NCBI GenBank assembly: GCA_963798855.1
Contig: CAWCUU010000001.1
Coordinates: 1,798,001 to 1,862,000, forward strand
DNA from: CAWCUU01 sp963798855
Lineage (GTDB): Bacteria; Gemmatimonadota; Gemmatimonadetes; Longimicrobiales; RSA9
Length of the DNA: 64,000 nt
Reading direction: 5' to 3'
Part shown: positions 16,325 through 26,402 of the stretch, piece after piece
How the letters are laid out: every line of letters begins with the position of its first letter
Position numbering within the stretch: the stretch's first letter is position 1
The notes under the pieces: model-generated
Databases searched by the model: none
Told to the model about the DNA's origin: nothing
What the model saw: only the letters and a program-made list of their open reading frames with translations
Translations under genes and position numbers: made by a program

Positions 16325-16949
16325 TGTCGCGCTTCAGAGCCTTTCGGACAAATCGGGAGTAGCAGAGAGTTACACCTCGCGCGCTGCTCAGGCGGCCTGC
16401 TGTAGCCGAGCTCGGTTGATGGTCTCGCGGTGTTCTCGACCGCGCTCCAGCTTCGCCCTCCGCTCCCTCTTCCTGGCCTCCGGATCTCCGGCCCAGTACT
16501 CGGCCGGCGGCAAGTAGTTCAGGGCGGCATGGAGCCGCTCGGTGTTGTAGAACTCGATTCAGCGCCCGAGGATCTGTCGGGCCCGGCTCAGGTTCTCCAG
16601 CTCCTGCTCGTCCAGGGCTTCCCGGGTGCTGCGGTGGAAGCGCTCCAGCTTGCCATTCGATTCCGGGTGGTAGGTCCGGATCCGGATATGCTCCAGCTCG
16701 AAGTCCCGAACCAGTTCCTTGAAGTCCTTCGCCGTGAACTGCGTCCCGTTGTCGGTCACGATCTCCGGGCTCGCAGCCCGCACGGGCTGGACCGTTCGAC
16801 GGATCCTGAAGCGGCTGGGCTTCCCGAAATCCCGCTACTACGACTGGAGGCAGCGAGCGGACGAGCAGCTGCTGGCGGACCTGTTTCCCGGAGCGCGGAG
16901 GTGCCCGCACGCGATCCTGGCCGAAGAGAAGGAGGCGGTGATCGAGTAT
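16325..16949. mobile_element. IS3-family remnant with an internal inversion
   Basis: From 16325 (terminal TGTCGCGCTTCAGAGCC) to about 16780 the minus strand encodes the orfB C-terminal half (VTDNGTQFTAKDFKELVRDF, YHPESNGKLERFHRS, ending NRARLQQAA). A TGG codon has become TGA at 16559-16561. From about 16780 to 16949 the plus strand encodes a more N-terminal part of the same protein (GWTVRRILKRLGFPKSRYYD to EEKEAVIEY). The two halves point toward each other at GCTCGCA/GCACGGGC, so part of the element was inverted and the region between was lost. Confidence 0.85.
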
Positions 16950-17177
16950 TCGATAGTCCCGGTCGAGGAGTTATCGACTGCTCCACTGAACTGTGATCGC
17001 ATGTGATCACACACCGGCCTGTCGCCCGATTATCAGGCCCGACACGCTCAACATACGACGCTAGCGACAGCGGGAGTAGCCGAGAGCTCAGCACTCCACT
17101 GATCAGGCTCGCGGCAGGACGTGCCGTCACACTGCGAGGTGAAGCGGAATCTGGCCGGCGGTCCAGTATGACCAGCG

Positions 17178-17556
17178 CTACTCGGCGAGCATCTGCCGAA
17201 GCCGGTCCAGAGCGGCCGTTGCGTTTGGATCACCGCCATAGGCCAGTTCGTGGAATCCAGGAGTGAAAAAAGCCGCTGGCCACAATAGAAGACGATCGTC
17301 CTCCAATCTCGCTTCCCACAAATCTGGGACGGCAGGATCGACGATATCAAACAACACAATTGGCACTGAGAATGATTTCATGCGGGGTTACCTCGATCTG
17401 TACCCACGGAATACCTCTAAAAAACTCAAGTCCCAAGACCAGGTATGTTTCGCCCGGAACTACACCGAACGTCCTTTTTCGTTCAAAGTGGGGACCTAAC
17501 GAAACAGCCATTTGTAGTCGTTTCGGCACACTTTCAGATATACACTTGACCTTCAT
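17178..17556 (-). pseudogene. Immunity protein gene, frameshifted
   Basis: ATG at 17556 opens MKVKCISESVPKRLQMAVSL, then FGVVPGETYLVLGLEFF, then IPWVQIEVTPHEIIL. The frame shifts near 17375 and resumes as SVPIVLFDIVDPAVPDLWEA, then RLEDDRLLLWPAAFF to LRQMLAE and stop. The combined pattern is that of a small SH3-like immunity family often found after RHS/CDI tips. The ATG overlaps the RHS stop (ATGA at 17553-17556). Confidence 0.7.
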
Positions 17557-18551
17557 CTTATCGCTCCTATAAGCTTCAGCTTTGCCATCCCTGTTTCGCC
17601 GGTGGCAGTGTTGATGGCCCAGTGTGCTTGATACCGATATCCTCCGTGCTCCCAAACCTCCTTACTCGTGACGTACGCCCAATCTGCCGCGTTGCCGCCG
17701 AGACGCCTTGCGGCGCGGAATTCCGTCGCCGTGCCCGCACCGACCATCACCTTGAATTCACCTTGCATCAATTGGCTGAGCGCAGCGCGACCGGCATCAA
17801 TCTCGATTGCCGGAGCGTCCGCGGCACCCAACGCGCCCGTTACCACAAGACCAGCGGCAGTGCCAACTCCGACCTTGGCTCCAGTTGATGGATCGCGGCC
17901 CAAGAAGCCGCCCACAACCGAGGCCATTGGATTGACCACGGCGTTAAATTTGGCTGCAAGCAGCGCGTTCCTGGAGCCATTCTTTGGCAAGGCTTCCCCA
18001 GTCAGGAGCGCCGTCGTCATTACATTCCGGGCAAAGCCCGAACGGATCTGAATAGCTGACCGGGTCCCCACCCGCGAACCCATACGCATTCACCCCGCCC
18101 GCGAGCCCGATCGGGTCCTCCTGCGTGAAGCGCCCGGTCACCGGATCATAATACCGGTTCCGCTTGTACTGCTGCCCGCTCGCGTCTGTCTGCTCGCCGA
18201 TCAGCGAGCCCATCCAGCTCGGCGGCTCCGTGCTCCGGTTGATCTGGCGGTACGCCTGCATGGACGTCCCCGGCCAGGCGATCTGGAGCGTGGTGCCGAA
18301 CGAGCTCGACGTCGTCTGCCCGTTCGTGTAGGTGCCGCTGTTGTAGGCGTGCTGCCAGTTCGCGTGCGGGCGCACGGTCGTGGGTCCGTAGAGCACGCGG
18401 TCCACGCCCAGCCCGGAGCGCGTGAGCGCGAGCGGCTGGTCGATCCCTCCGGCGTGCGTATACACCGCCTGGCCGTAGTACGGCGAATAGGTCGTGTCGC
18501 GGCACTCCTCGCCGCAGCCGGTGTGGTTGTGGTCGACGGTGATCTCGCGGC
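17553..18551 (-). pseudogene. Orphan RHS tip with frameshift (unnamed toxin)
   Basis: RHS core from SREITVDHNHTGCGEECRD to YSDPFGLCPECND, then LAKEWLQERAAC, where the frame is lost near 17960. The tip resumes as NAVVNPMASVVGGFLGRDPS, then EFKVMVGAGTATEFRAARRL, then VTSKEVWEHGGYRYQAHWAI, ending KLKLIGAIR and stop. I do not recognise the fold. The core lacks its 5' two thirds; upstream of 18551 the similarity stops. Confidence 0.7.
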
Positions 18552-18831
18552 TCTCCGGCTGCCTGTACCGCGGCCGCAGGGCTGCTTGCGGTCCGACTGG
18601 GGCCGGGGTGGTCCGGCCCCGCGTGTTGCGTTCGGCTCCCCTGCCAGACCAGCGCTTCCTGTGGCCCGGCCCGGCAGTCAACCCGCGGCATCGTCCGCGC
18701 CCTCGCTCGGGCCTTGAATCTCCATAGCTCCACCCACCGCGTAGCGGCTCAGTTAAACCTATCGTTTCCACACTCGATTGACCCTCGCCTCCGACGCGTC
18801 CTAGATAAAGTGTGGAAACAATCCCTGATCG

Positions 18832-19239
18832 TTAGGCCACTTCGGGAGCGTTGAGCCGGCGGCGTAGATCCAGCACGCTCTCGACGGTTATAGGACCCCA
18901 AGCGTCGGGCGACATCAGTTCGTCAAGTAAGTCCCACACCTCCGACGACCCGGGGTCCTCTTCGTTCACGTCGAAGCAACCAAGCAGTCTGATCGCCGCG
19001 GCCCAATCGGAGAGATCACGAGCCGAGAGCTCGCCGGCTAGGAATCGTCGCAGCTGTGCATCCACCTGCTCCCGACTGAACAGTACCTGGGGCAACCGAC
19101 CCGCTAGGTCGACATCCCGCTGGTTCGTGTCCCAGAACCGGAGGCGCGCCTTCGAGCCCAGGCACTCTTCCAGACTCGAAAGTGCGTGTGCACCGTCGAC
19201 GAACGCCTTCAGGCACCTGAGGAGGTCCTGCTCCTTCAC
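18832..19239 (-). CDS. Putative immunity protein of the long RHS gene
   Basis: 135 residues from GTG at 19239 (VKEQDLLRCLKAFVDGAHAL to VLDLRRRLNAPEVA), acidic, helical and soluble. The GTG overlaps the TGA of the RHS gene (GTGA). An alternative GTG two codons upstream is possible. No family was recognised; the position alone suggests that it neutralises the tip encoded just upstream. Confidence 0.65.
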   Translation of the reverse strand: MKEQDLLRCLKAFVDGAHALSSLEECLGSKARLRFWDTNQRDVDLAGRLPQVLFSREQVDAQLRRFLAGELSARDLSDWAAAIRLLGCFDVNEEDPGSSEVWDLLDELMSPDAWGPITVESVLDLRRRLNAPEVA

Positions 19240-22200
19240 TTCCACACCTCTCCGTGAACGAAACGACCTAAAGCGTCCCACGCGGCTTGAGCGATCCCCT
19301 TGATCCGTCCGGTGTCGTCAAAGATTCGTACGAGAGTCTGGTAGCCGCTGCGTCCAGCGCGGGTCGAGTACGAGACCAGCCCGTTCTCGCCGCTCACCAC
19401 CTTGATGACGTCCGCGCTCCCCTGCTTGAGGGTCCCTAACAGCCCAGCTGACTGTTGAGGGTTGACACCCTCAATTCCTTGCCCGAGGGCCTGGCGAAGC
19501 TCCGCCTTACTGCCCTCGAAGAGCACCGTCTCGCCGGCCGCAGCCGTCGCACTGGTGGCGGCCCGCCCCGCGACCCTGGCTCCCAGGCTCCGCAATCCGC
19601 CCGAGATCCCGCCCGCAAGCCATACGACGGGGTCGAAGAGCCCCGTGCCTCCAAGGTCGCCCGGACAGTCCGATAGATCATCGGGATTCTTCCCATTGCC
19701 ACCGAACTTCTCTGGACAAAGCCCGAACGGATCTGAATAGCTGACCGGGTCCCCATCCCCAAACCCATACGCGTTCACCCCGCCAGCCAGCCCGATCGGG
19801 TCCTCCTGCGTGAAGCGCCCGGTCACCGGATCATAATACCGGTTCCGCTTGTACTGCTGCCCGCTCGCATCCGTCTGCTCGTCGATCAGCGAGCCCATCC
19901 AGCTCGGCGGCTCCGTGCTGCGGTTGATCTGGCGGTACGCCTGCATGGACGTCCCCGGCCACGCGATCTGGAGCGTGGTGCCGAACGAGCTCGACGTCGT
20001 CTGCCCGTTCGTGTAGGTGCCGCTGTTGTAGGCGTGCTGCCAGTTCGCGTGCGGGCGCACGGTCGTGGGTCCGTAGAGCACGCTGTCCACGCCCAGCCCC
20101 GAGCGCGTGACCGCGAGCGGCTGGTCGATCCCTCCGGCGTGCGTGTACACCGCCTGGCCGTAGTACGGCGAATAGGTCGTGTCGCGGCACTCCTCGCCGC
20201 AGCCGGTGTGGTTGTGGTCGACGGTGATCTCCCGGTACGTGACGGTGTCCGCCTCGAGGTAGTCGACGGAGTTGCCGTCGATGTCCACGACCGCGTGGTC
20301 CGGGTAGCGGGTCTCGAAGCGGAGCTGATCGCCGTCCCAGACGAAGCGCTGGATGACGCTCTGGCACTTGCCCGTGCAGCCTCGGCGCGCGCGCAGCAGG
20401 ACGCGCCGGCCGAGCGCGTCGTAGCGGTATTCCTCGAAGACGCCGAGGTCGGCGGTCGTGAAATACTGCGGGTTCGCGTCCGCCGTGGTCTGCCGGTCCA
20501 CGAGCCGCAGCCGCCCCTCGGCGTCGTAGTAGTAGGCGACGTTGTGCGTCAGGTGCTGCGAGGCCCCGAGCGCCACAGTCCAGTAGTCCCTCGACTGCCA
20601 GACCTGATTGCCTTCCAGGTCGTAGGCGGTCGAGTCCGCCTCGCCGCCGGTCTGCGCGCGAGAGACGAGTCGGCCGGTCCCCGCCTGGTAACGGTAGGTC
20701 CCGTTGCCGCGGTAGGCATCGCCGCTGTTGGTCTTGACGCGGATGTTGCCGAACGCGTCCGCCTTGAACGTCTCGTCCGCTACGTCCTCGGTGCTGTGCC
20801 TGGAGCGTACCAGCGTCCCCAGGCCGGAGTAGGTGTTGTCGGCGTATTCGCTGAGCAGCGCATCGACGTGCACGATCCTGTCCCGCTGATCGCGCGTATA
20901 GCGGCTCACGTTCACCGTGTCGCCAATGCCACCGCCTCCGTTGTAGGAGAGGGCGCGTGTCAGCTCGCTCGCGAGACGGCCGTCGCCGCCGTAGACCCAG
21001 GTGGTGAAGACGCTCCCGGGGTAGATCAGCGAGTCGGGCCGGAGCTCCGCGTCGTGGTGGAAGCGGTATTTCTGACCCGAGACGGTGACCGTGTCGAGCG
21101 TTCCGGTGACCTTGTTGTAGCCGTACAACCCGTTGCCGCCCGTCCGCCGGCCGTCCAGGTCGTAAGCCAGAGTGAGGCCGTAGACGTGGGTGGCGAAGTC
21201 GCTGCCCGAGTACGTCCGGATGCGCAGCGAATCCGTCTGCACGAGACCGTTGAGCGCATAGGTCCGGCGGATTCTGGCGTCGTGGTTGTCCGCCGTGAGT
21301 ACGTTGCCCATGGAATCGTAGGTGTAGCGCACGGTGTCCGCCGGGATCACGTAGGCGCCCGCGTTGAACGCCTGGTTCGGGTGGATCCCCTGCTGCGGTT
21401 GCGTCACCTGCGGCACGACCTTCAGCGAAAGCCGGTTCAGCGTGTCGTACGTCATGACGATCGAGCGCCCGAGCCGCGTGACCCTGCGCAGCAGATTCCC
21501 TGCCGGATCGTAGACCGTGCTGTCGCGCGCGACGTACGGCGTGCCCACGGCGCTGCTGTCGATGGTCGCGCGGCCGGCGCGGTCGTAGGTCCAGCGTTCG
21601 ATCATGAAGCCGATCGAGTTGGAATCGGGCAGCGCGTTGCGCTTCACCTCTTTTTGCTGTCCCGCCGCGTCGTAGGTCGTGCGCACGAACAGAGTCTCGG
21701 CGGGGGCGGTCCCGAGACCGGTGCTCATTGGCGGCCCCCAGCTCTTCACCAGCGTCGGGCGGTCCATGACGTCGTACGTCGTCTGGCTCGAGTCGACGAG
21801 GGTGCCGTCGATCGGGGACGTGATCAGGGTATCACGGCCCACGGGGTCTGCGTAGAAGCGGGTCAGGTACTGCCCCGCTTCGTAGCTGGAGGAGAGATTG
21901 CAGTACGTGCCGTAGGCGAGGGAATCGGGGGTCGTAAGCGGCGGTGCGACCGCACTGAGCTGCCCTGCACACGCTCCCGACGCGTAGTAGCGGAAGTTGG
22001 CCCGGCTGCTCGTGCCCCTGCCGTCCTGCTGCCAGATCTTGTTGCCCGTGGTCGCGTCGTAATCCCTCCTCGTGCCGCTGCGGTTCACCACGACGACCGG
22101 AATCGAAACGGCCGCGGCGTTGAACAAGATGGAGCCGTACTTGTTCGAAACCTCGAGCGTCACTGTGTAAATGCCCGTGGTGTCTAGCAACGCGTCGTAG

Positions 22201-22334
22201 CCCGCGACGATCCGGCGTTTCGCTCCGGAGGTCCACTTGCTCCCCGCCCACGCGAATCGGACTCGCTGGCCGCCGCCGATCTTCACGACCGCGATCACGC
22301 TGTCGGGCGCCGGTGAGCCCGCGGGAATCGTCAC
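19236..22334 (-). CDS. Long RHS/YD-repeat protein with unnamed C-terminal toxin
   Basis: 1,032 residues if started at GTG 22334. Repeated YD motifs occur (TRFYADPVGRDTLI, YDAAGQQKEV, YDRAGRATID, YDPAGNLLRRV, YDLDGRRTGG, YDLEGNQVW, YYDAEGRLRLV), then the RHS core terminus DPVTGRFTQEDPIGLAGG to SYSDPFGL near residue 870. The last 160 residues form the tip (VSYSTRAGRSGYQTLVRIFD, then AWDALGRFVHGEVWK). Similarity to other RHS copies extends to about 22400, but an in-frame TGA lies just upstream and there is no signal peptide, PAAR domain or other delivery module. The natural N-terminus has therefore been lost, and the reading frame is intact but probably not a complete gene. Confidence 0.85.
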   Translation of the reverse strand: MTIPAGSPAPDSVIAVVKIGGGQRVRFAWAGSKWTSGAKRRIVAGYDALLDTTGIYTVTLEVSNKYGSILFNAAAVSIPVVVVNRSGTRRDYDATTGNKIWQQDGRGTSSRANFRYYASGACAGQLSAVAPPLTTPDSLAYGTYCNLSSSYEAGQYLTRFYADPVGRDTLITSPIDGTLVDSSQTTYDVMDRPTLVKSWGPPMSTGLGTAPAETLFVRTTYDAAGQQKEVKRNALPDSNSIGFMIERWTYDRAGRATIDSSAVGTPYVARDSTVYDPAGNLLRRVTRLGRSIVMTYDTLNRLSLKVVPQVTQPQQGIHPNQAFNAGAYVIPADTVRYTYDSMGNVLTADNHDARIRRTYALNGLVQTDSLRIRTYSGSDFATHVYGLTLAYDLDGRRTGGNGLYGYNKVTGTLDTVTVSGQKYRFHHDAELRPDSLIYPGSVFTTWVYGGDGRLASELTRALSYNGGGGIGDTVNVSRYTRDQRDRIVHVDALLSEYADNTYSGLGTLVRSRHSTEDVADETFKADAFGNIRVKTNSGDAYRGNGTYRYQAGTGRLVSRAQTGGEADSTAYDLEGNQVWQSRDYWTVALGASQHLTHNVAYYYDAEGRLRLVDRQTTADANPQYFTTADLGVFEEYRYDALGRRVLLRARRGCTGKCQSVIQRFVWDGDQLRFETRYPDHAVVDIDGNSVDYLEADTVTYREITVDHNHTGCGEECRDTTYSPYYGQAVYTHAGGIDQPLAVTRSGLGVDSVLYGPTTVRPHANWQHAYNSGTYTNGQTTSSSFGTTLQIAWPGTSMQAYRQINRSTEPPSWMGSLIDEQTDASGQQYKRNRYYDPVTGRFTQEDPIGLAGGVNAYGFGDGDPVSYSDPFGLCPEKFGGNGKNPDDLSDCPGDLGGTGLFDPVVWLAGGISGGLRSLGARVAGRAATSATAAAGETVLFEGSKAELRQALGQGIEGVNPQQSAGLLGTLKQGSADVIKVVSGENGLVSYSTRAGRSGYQTLVRIFDDTGRIKGIAQAAWDALGRFVHGEVWK

Positions 22335-22411
22335 GTGCGCGGCGACGAGCGGGAACGGGTGCGCGTGCTGAGTGTCGTAAATCAGGACGGGCGTCCGCTC
22401 CTGCTTCCACC

Positions 22412-22468
22412 GAGATCAATGACTTTCTCGCCCGCAAGATCTGCCAGGATCTCGATATCCCGCCTTGA
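22412..22468 (+). pseudogene. HicA C-terminal fragment
   Basis: EINDFLARKICQDLDIPP and stop, the usual end of a HicA toxin (compare the fragment at 13790-13823). It is joined without spacing to the 5' border of the RHS homology on the opposite strand, marking another recombination joint with a HicBA module. Confidence 0.65.
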
Positions 22469-22518
22469 AGAAGGAGGGTCGGATAGCCAAAATAAAACCC
22501 TCACAGAGCGGACGACGC

Positions 22519-22984
22519 CTACGAGCCGGCATCACCGAAGTAGATGTCAAAGTCCAAGTCAAGTCCATAAACCCCGAGGGCGCCCAGCTGTTCTGATGAG
22601 AGTATCGGTCCTCCGTGACCAAAAGCGGACATCCAGTAGACGCTGACATACAGCTCATGGCCAGCATCCCGCAGTTTATGCACTGCCTCCGGACCACCTC
22701 TTATCTGGTCGACGAGCCAGTCAATGTGCCGACGAAGATCGCGCGACTCCACCTTCCCGTCGCTGCTGAAGAATGCGCGATCTCGCGTGGCGACAGAGGA
22801 TGACCTCGGTCCCCGATCGACGTCCGTTCGGGGTGGCTCCGACCAGCCCAGGGTCCGTTCAACTGCAGCAGCATCGAGGCCAGGCTTGTAGACTGCGAGC
22901 GTCGCGTATGTCTTCGCGCAAGTCGCGAACTCATCCTCGATATCTCCCTGAGCTGTTCCGGCGTTGTTGCAGATCCTCGTTCAT
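22519..22984 (-). pseudogene. DUF4279-like immunity protein with 5' frameshift
   Basis: The main frame reads IEDEFATCAKTYATLAVYKP, then GLDAAAVERTLGW, then RHIDWLVDQIRGG, then VSVYWMSAFGHGGPILSSEQ, then LDLDFDIYFGD and stop. The W-S-GHGGP-LS and LDFDIYF motifs fit DUF4279. This frame has no start. The ATG at 22984, next to the RHS stop at 22986, opens MNEDLQQ in another frame, so one indel near 22950 separates start and body. The downstream position places it as the partner of the RHS tip at 22986. Confidence 0.65.
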
Positions 22985-22985
22985 G

Positions 22986-24415
22986 TTAGAAACCGTCGAT
23001 GAGGTTGCCGATAAGTTCACCAGTTCTCTGGCTCCGTATGGCGCCACTGGTCGTGTTGATCCAAACATTATCGCCGCCCCGAAGGCCAGCTGCTCGCTTG
23101 ATCTGGTGTAGGATGTCGCTCGCTTCGTTACGGTCGAGGCCAAGGCGCCGAATGGCGTGGTTAACGTTTGCGGTTTCACCGCGTTGGATCTGTGGCCGGT
23201 CTGCACCGCCGCTCGAACCGCTGCCAGAGCCTTCCCGGAACATCACCTTTGTAAGAGCTTTGCCCAGGGCGAAGCCGGTTGTGGCCCCGGTAGCTGCGCC
23301 AGCGTATGCTCCCGCGGGGACGGCCGGTACTCCGACTCCACCTGTCCCGACGGTAACCAGAATACCGCCACCACCGCCTAGCGTGAAGCCAGCCAGCGAA
23401 CCGAGGAATGTCGACGTGGCTTCAATCCAACTACAAAGAGGCTTGTCGATCGGGCACAGCCCGAACGGATCCGAGTAATTGATCGGATCCCCATCCGCGA
23501 ACCCATACGCGTTCACGCCGCCAGCCAGCCCGATCGGGTCCTCCTGCGTGAAGCGCCCGGTCACCGGATCATAGTACCGGTTCCGCTTGTACTGCTGCCC
23601 GCTCGCGTCCGTCTGCGCGTCGATCAGACCGCCCATCCAGCTCGGGGGCTCCGCGCTGCGGTTGATCTGATGATACGCCTGCATCGACGTGCCCGGCCAC
23701 GAAATCTGCAGCGTCGTGCCGTTGACCGTCCAGATCTTCTGTCCGTTCACGTACGTGCCGGCGTTGTAGGCGCGCTGCCAGTTCGCGTGCGGCCGCACGG
23801 TCGTGCCGGAGTAGTGGCGGTCGTACAGCACGGTGTCGATGCCGAGCCCGACTCGCGTCGCCTCGAGCGGCTGGTCGATCCCGCCGCCGTGCGTGTAGAC
23901 CACGCGGCCGTAATAGGGCGAGAACGTGGTGTCCCGGCACTCCTCGCCGCAGCCGTGACTGTGGTCGAGGTCGATGAACCGGTACGTGAGCGTGTCTTCT
24001 TCCAGGTAGTTGATGTAGTTGCCGCCCAGGTCCAGGTCCTGGACCAGGTGGTCGGGGTAGCGGGTCTCGTAGAGGAGCCGGTCGCCGTCCCAGACGAAGC
24101 GCTGGATGATGCTCTGGCACTTGCCGGTGCAGGTCCGGCGCGCACGCAGCAGGATCCGGCGCCCGAGCGCGTCGTAGCGGTACTCCTCGAAGACGCCCAT
24201 GTCCGCCGTCGTGAAGTACAGCGGGAACGCGTCGGCCGTGCTCTGCCGGTCGACGAGCCGCAGCCGTCCCTCCGCGTCGTAGTAGTCGGCGACGTCGTGC
24301 GTGACGTGCTGCCAGTTCCCACCCGCCAGAGTCCAGTAGTCCCTCGACTGCCACGTCTCATTGCCTTACAGGTCGTAGGTCGTCGAGTCCGTTTCACCGG
24401 GACTCACCGACTCGT
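22986..24415 (-). pseudogene. RHS fragment with intact unnamed tip
   Basis: A TAA replaces the GAA codon of YDLEGNETW near 24366, so the frame is open only from about 24360 downward (ATG at 24200). It runs through the core (IQRFVWDGDRLLYETRYPDH, DPVTGRFTQEDPIGLAGG, YSDPFGL) to a Gly-rich hydrophobic linker and a tip NHAIRRLGLDRNEASDILHQ, then RAAGLRGGDNVWIN, ending GELIGNLIDGF. The tip looks like the small basic toxins often seen at RHS ends but I cannot name it. It starts at the same head-to-head joint as the copy at 10251. Confidence 0.75.
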
Positions 24416-24419
24416 GGCG

Positions 24420-26029
24420 CTTCAACCTGAAGACGAAGATCGCCTACAACAGGGACGGGCAGGTCTCGGCGATCACGCTGCCCACCTCGCTCGTGATCAC
24501 GAAGGATTACCCTTCCGTCCACGACGAGAGCTCGATCACCTACAGCAACTCGACCGTGAACGCGAAGCTCGGGATGACGTTCGGGTACGACAGCCTCCTG
24601 GCGATCAATCAGCGGGGGCAGGCCGTCGGAGATACGGTCATGACCTACGAACGCTACGCGGATAGCGGTTTCCTGCACTACTATAAGCTCAACCTGAAGA
24701 CGCAGTCGTGCGGCAGCGACCCGGACCGAGGCGAGGAGTGCGATCCCGCCACTCTGCTTCTCATGCAGGTTTGGGGCAGCTACGCGTACGACAAGCTCGG
24801 GAACCGGACGGGAGGGACGATCGATACGGGAAACCGACTGACCTCGTACAACGGCTACACAATGGCCTATGACGCCGACGGCAATCTCACCAGCAGGACG
24901 AAGACGGGGTACTCGCAGCTATACTACTGGGACGCACTCGGCCAGCTCGACAGCGTGAAGACGAACGGTGTCAAGACCACGTTCGGCTACGACGGCTTCG
25001 GCCGCCGCGTCCGCAAGAACAGCCAGCGCTATATTCTGGACGGAGACAACCCGTTCGTCGAAGCGACGACTGCAAACGCGTTCGTGGCCGCGTACAGCTA
25101 CTACGGCCTCGACACGCCGCACAGCCGCAGGACGAGCACGGGCGCGATCTACTACTACGCCATGGATGCATCCGGCAACGTCGCGGGCTTGGTCAGCGGC
25201 TCGAACACGGTAGCCAACCAGTACCGCGTCGATCCATTCGGCAATTCCGAGTACGCCTCGGAGACGGTGCCACAGCCGCTGCGCTTCGCGGCCCGAGAGC
25301 TCGACACGGAAACCGGCCTCTACTACTTCCGCGCCCGCTATTACGAGCCGACCTACGGCCGCTTCATCTCCGAGGACCCCATCGGCCTCGCGGGCGGGAT
25401 GAACCCGTACGTATACGCGATGAATGATCCCCTGAGCTTAAGAGATCCCTTCTGCTTGCAGTCGGGCGGTGATTGCGTCACAGAGCAGAACGGCGTGACC
25501 GTTGACAAGCCGCCCACTGAGCCCTGCAAAATCGATCCGATCCATGTTTGGGGGAGCCCATCCCCACCTCCGCCTATAGGTGGGCCGGCATCACCTCCTC
25601 CATTGCCTCCCTCGCTTCCATCGTCGCCAGAAACGGCTATTGACGGTGAAGGGGTGGTGGCGACCGCTCCCCTCCCAAAGTCCGCGCGAATCGAGGACGT
25701 GGCTGGGGTGTATGGAGGACTCCAAGGCAATGGGGGAGGTCACGGTAAAAGGCGCTGCCGTTGGAGCAGCAGGTATTGTCAGCGGGCTTTGGGCAAGATC
25801 GTACGCACCGAAAGTGCTCCAAGAAGCCAATCGTGTCCTCGACAAGGCCTGGCCGTACTTGAATAGCGGCGACATTGATGAATACTTCGTTCTCAAGAAC
25901 AACAGCGAGGCTTTAGGTGCTGCCGGGCAAGTAGTCCTGCGGGCGGGGGTCGCCGTGAGCGGGTTAGTCACTGGTTACTTCATTGGGTCTGCGGGGGCGT
26001 GCTTATATGATAGAAACTACTACAGATAA
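24420..26029 (+). pseudogene. Plus-strand RHS with Pro-rich linker and tip, frameshifted
   Basis: SWRFNLKTKIAYNRDGQVSA leads through YD repeats to EYRVDPFGN-like VDPFGNSEYASETV, FRARYYEPTYGRFISEDPIG, PLSLRDPF and a Pro-rich linker. Near 25730 the frame shifts and the tip continues as EVTVKGAAVGAAGIVSGLWA, then DEYFVLKNNSEALGAAGQVV, ending CLYDRNYYR and stop at 26029. No start codon is available at the 5' end because a TAG precedes the joint. The tip has a hydrophobic stretch and no recognised catalytic motif. Confidence 0.75.
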
Positions 26030-26053
26030 CCGAATACGGTCAAAAGAGGGCAC

Positions 26054-26293
26054 ATGAGTGCGCACGATTACAACGATCACGATGTCAGGGACGCATTAGA
26101 CAAAGGGAAGATAAAACTCCAGAAGGTCAGGCTGATAATTGCGATCGCAATTGCAATAATTGTGGCTCATCTAGAAGACCTGTTGGTGCCATGCGCGATC
26201 GACCGAGGTGATCTCGGAGGTCTACTGATGGTCGCCTACCCTCTTGTACTCGGGTGGATCGGAGTGGCCCGGACGGTAACACGAAGAGAATAG
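26054..26293 (+). CDS. Small membrane protein, putative immunity
   Basis: 79 residues with two hydrophobic segments (VRLIIAIAIAIIVAHLEDLL and LLMVAYPLVLGWIGVA) and a charged N-terminus. It starts 24 bp after the RHS tip stop, same strand, in A+T-rich sequence. It is probably the partner of the preceding tip. Confidence 0.5.
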   Translation: MSAHDYNDHDVRDALDKGKIKLQKVRLIIAIAIAIIVAHLEDLLVPCAIDRGDLGGLLMVAYPLVLGWIGVARTVTRRE

Positions 26294-26402
26294 CGCTCTT
26301 TGGTCTGGTACACGAACGGTGACCGGCTGACACCCGGCCTTCCCCGGATGAATCGCGCTGGGTTCATCGGAGACCCGGTGGGTTGAGTCCGGCCCGGTCG
26401 GA

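Noticed and set aside
16992..17011. Palindrome TGTGATCACA with a preceding TGTGATCGCA, resembling a CRP-type site
   Set aside because: The spacing does not fit the 16-bp consensus and no intact promoter or gene follows in either direction.
20034..22187. A 717-codon plus-strand frame opposite the long RHS gene
   Set aside because: Its composition is dominated by V, R, A, G and D, with no domain. It mirrors RHS codons, and the same shadow appears opposite every RHS copy.
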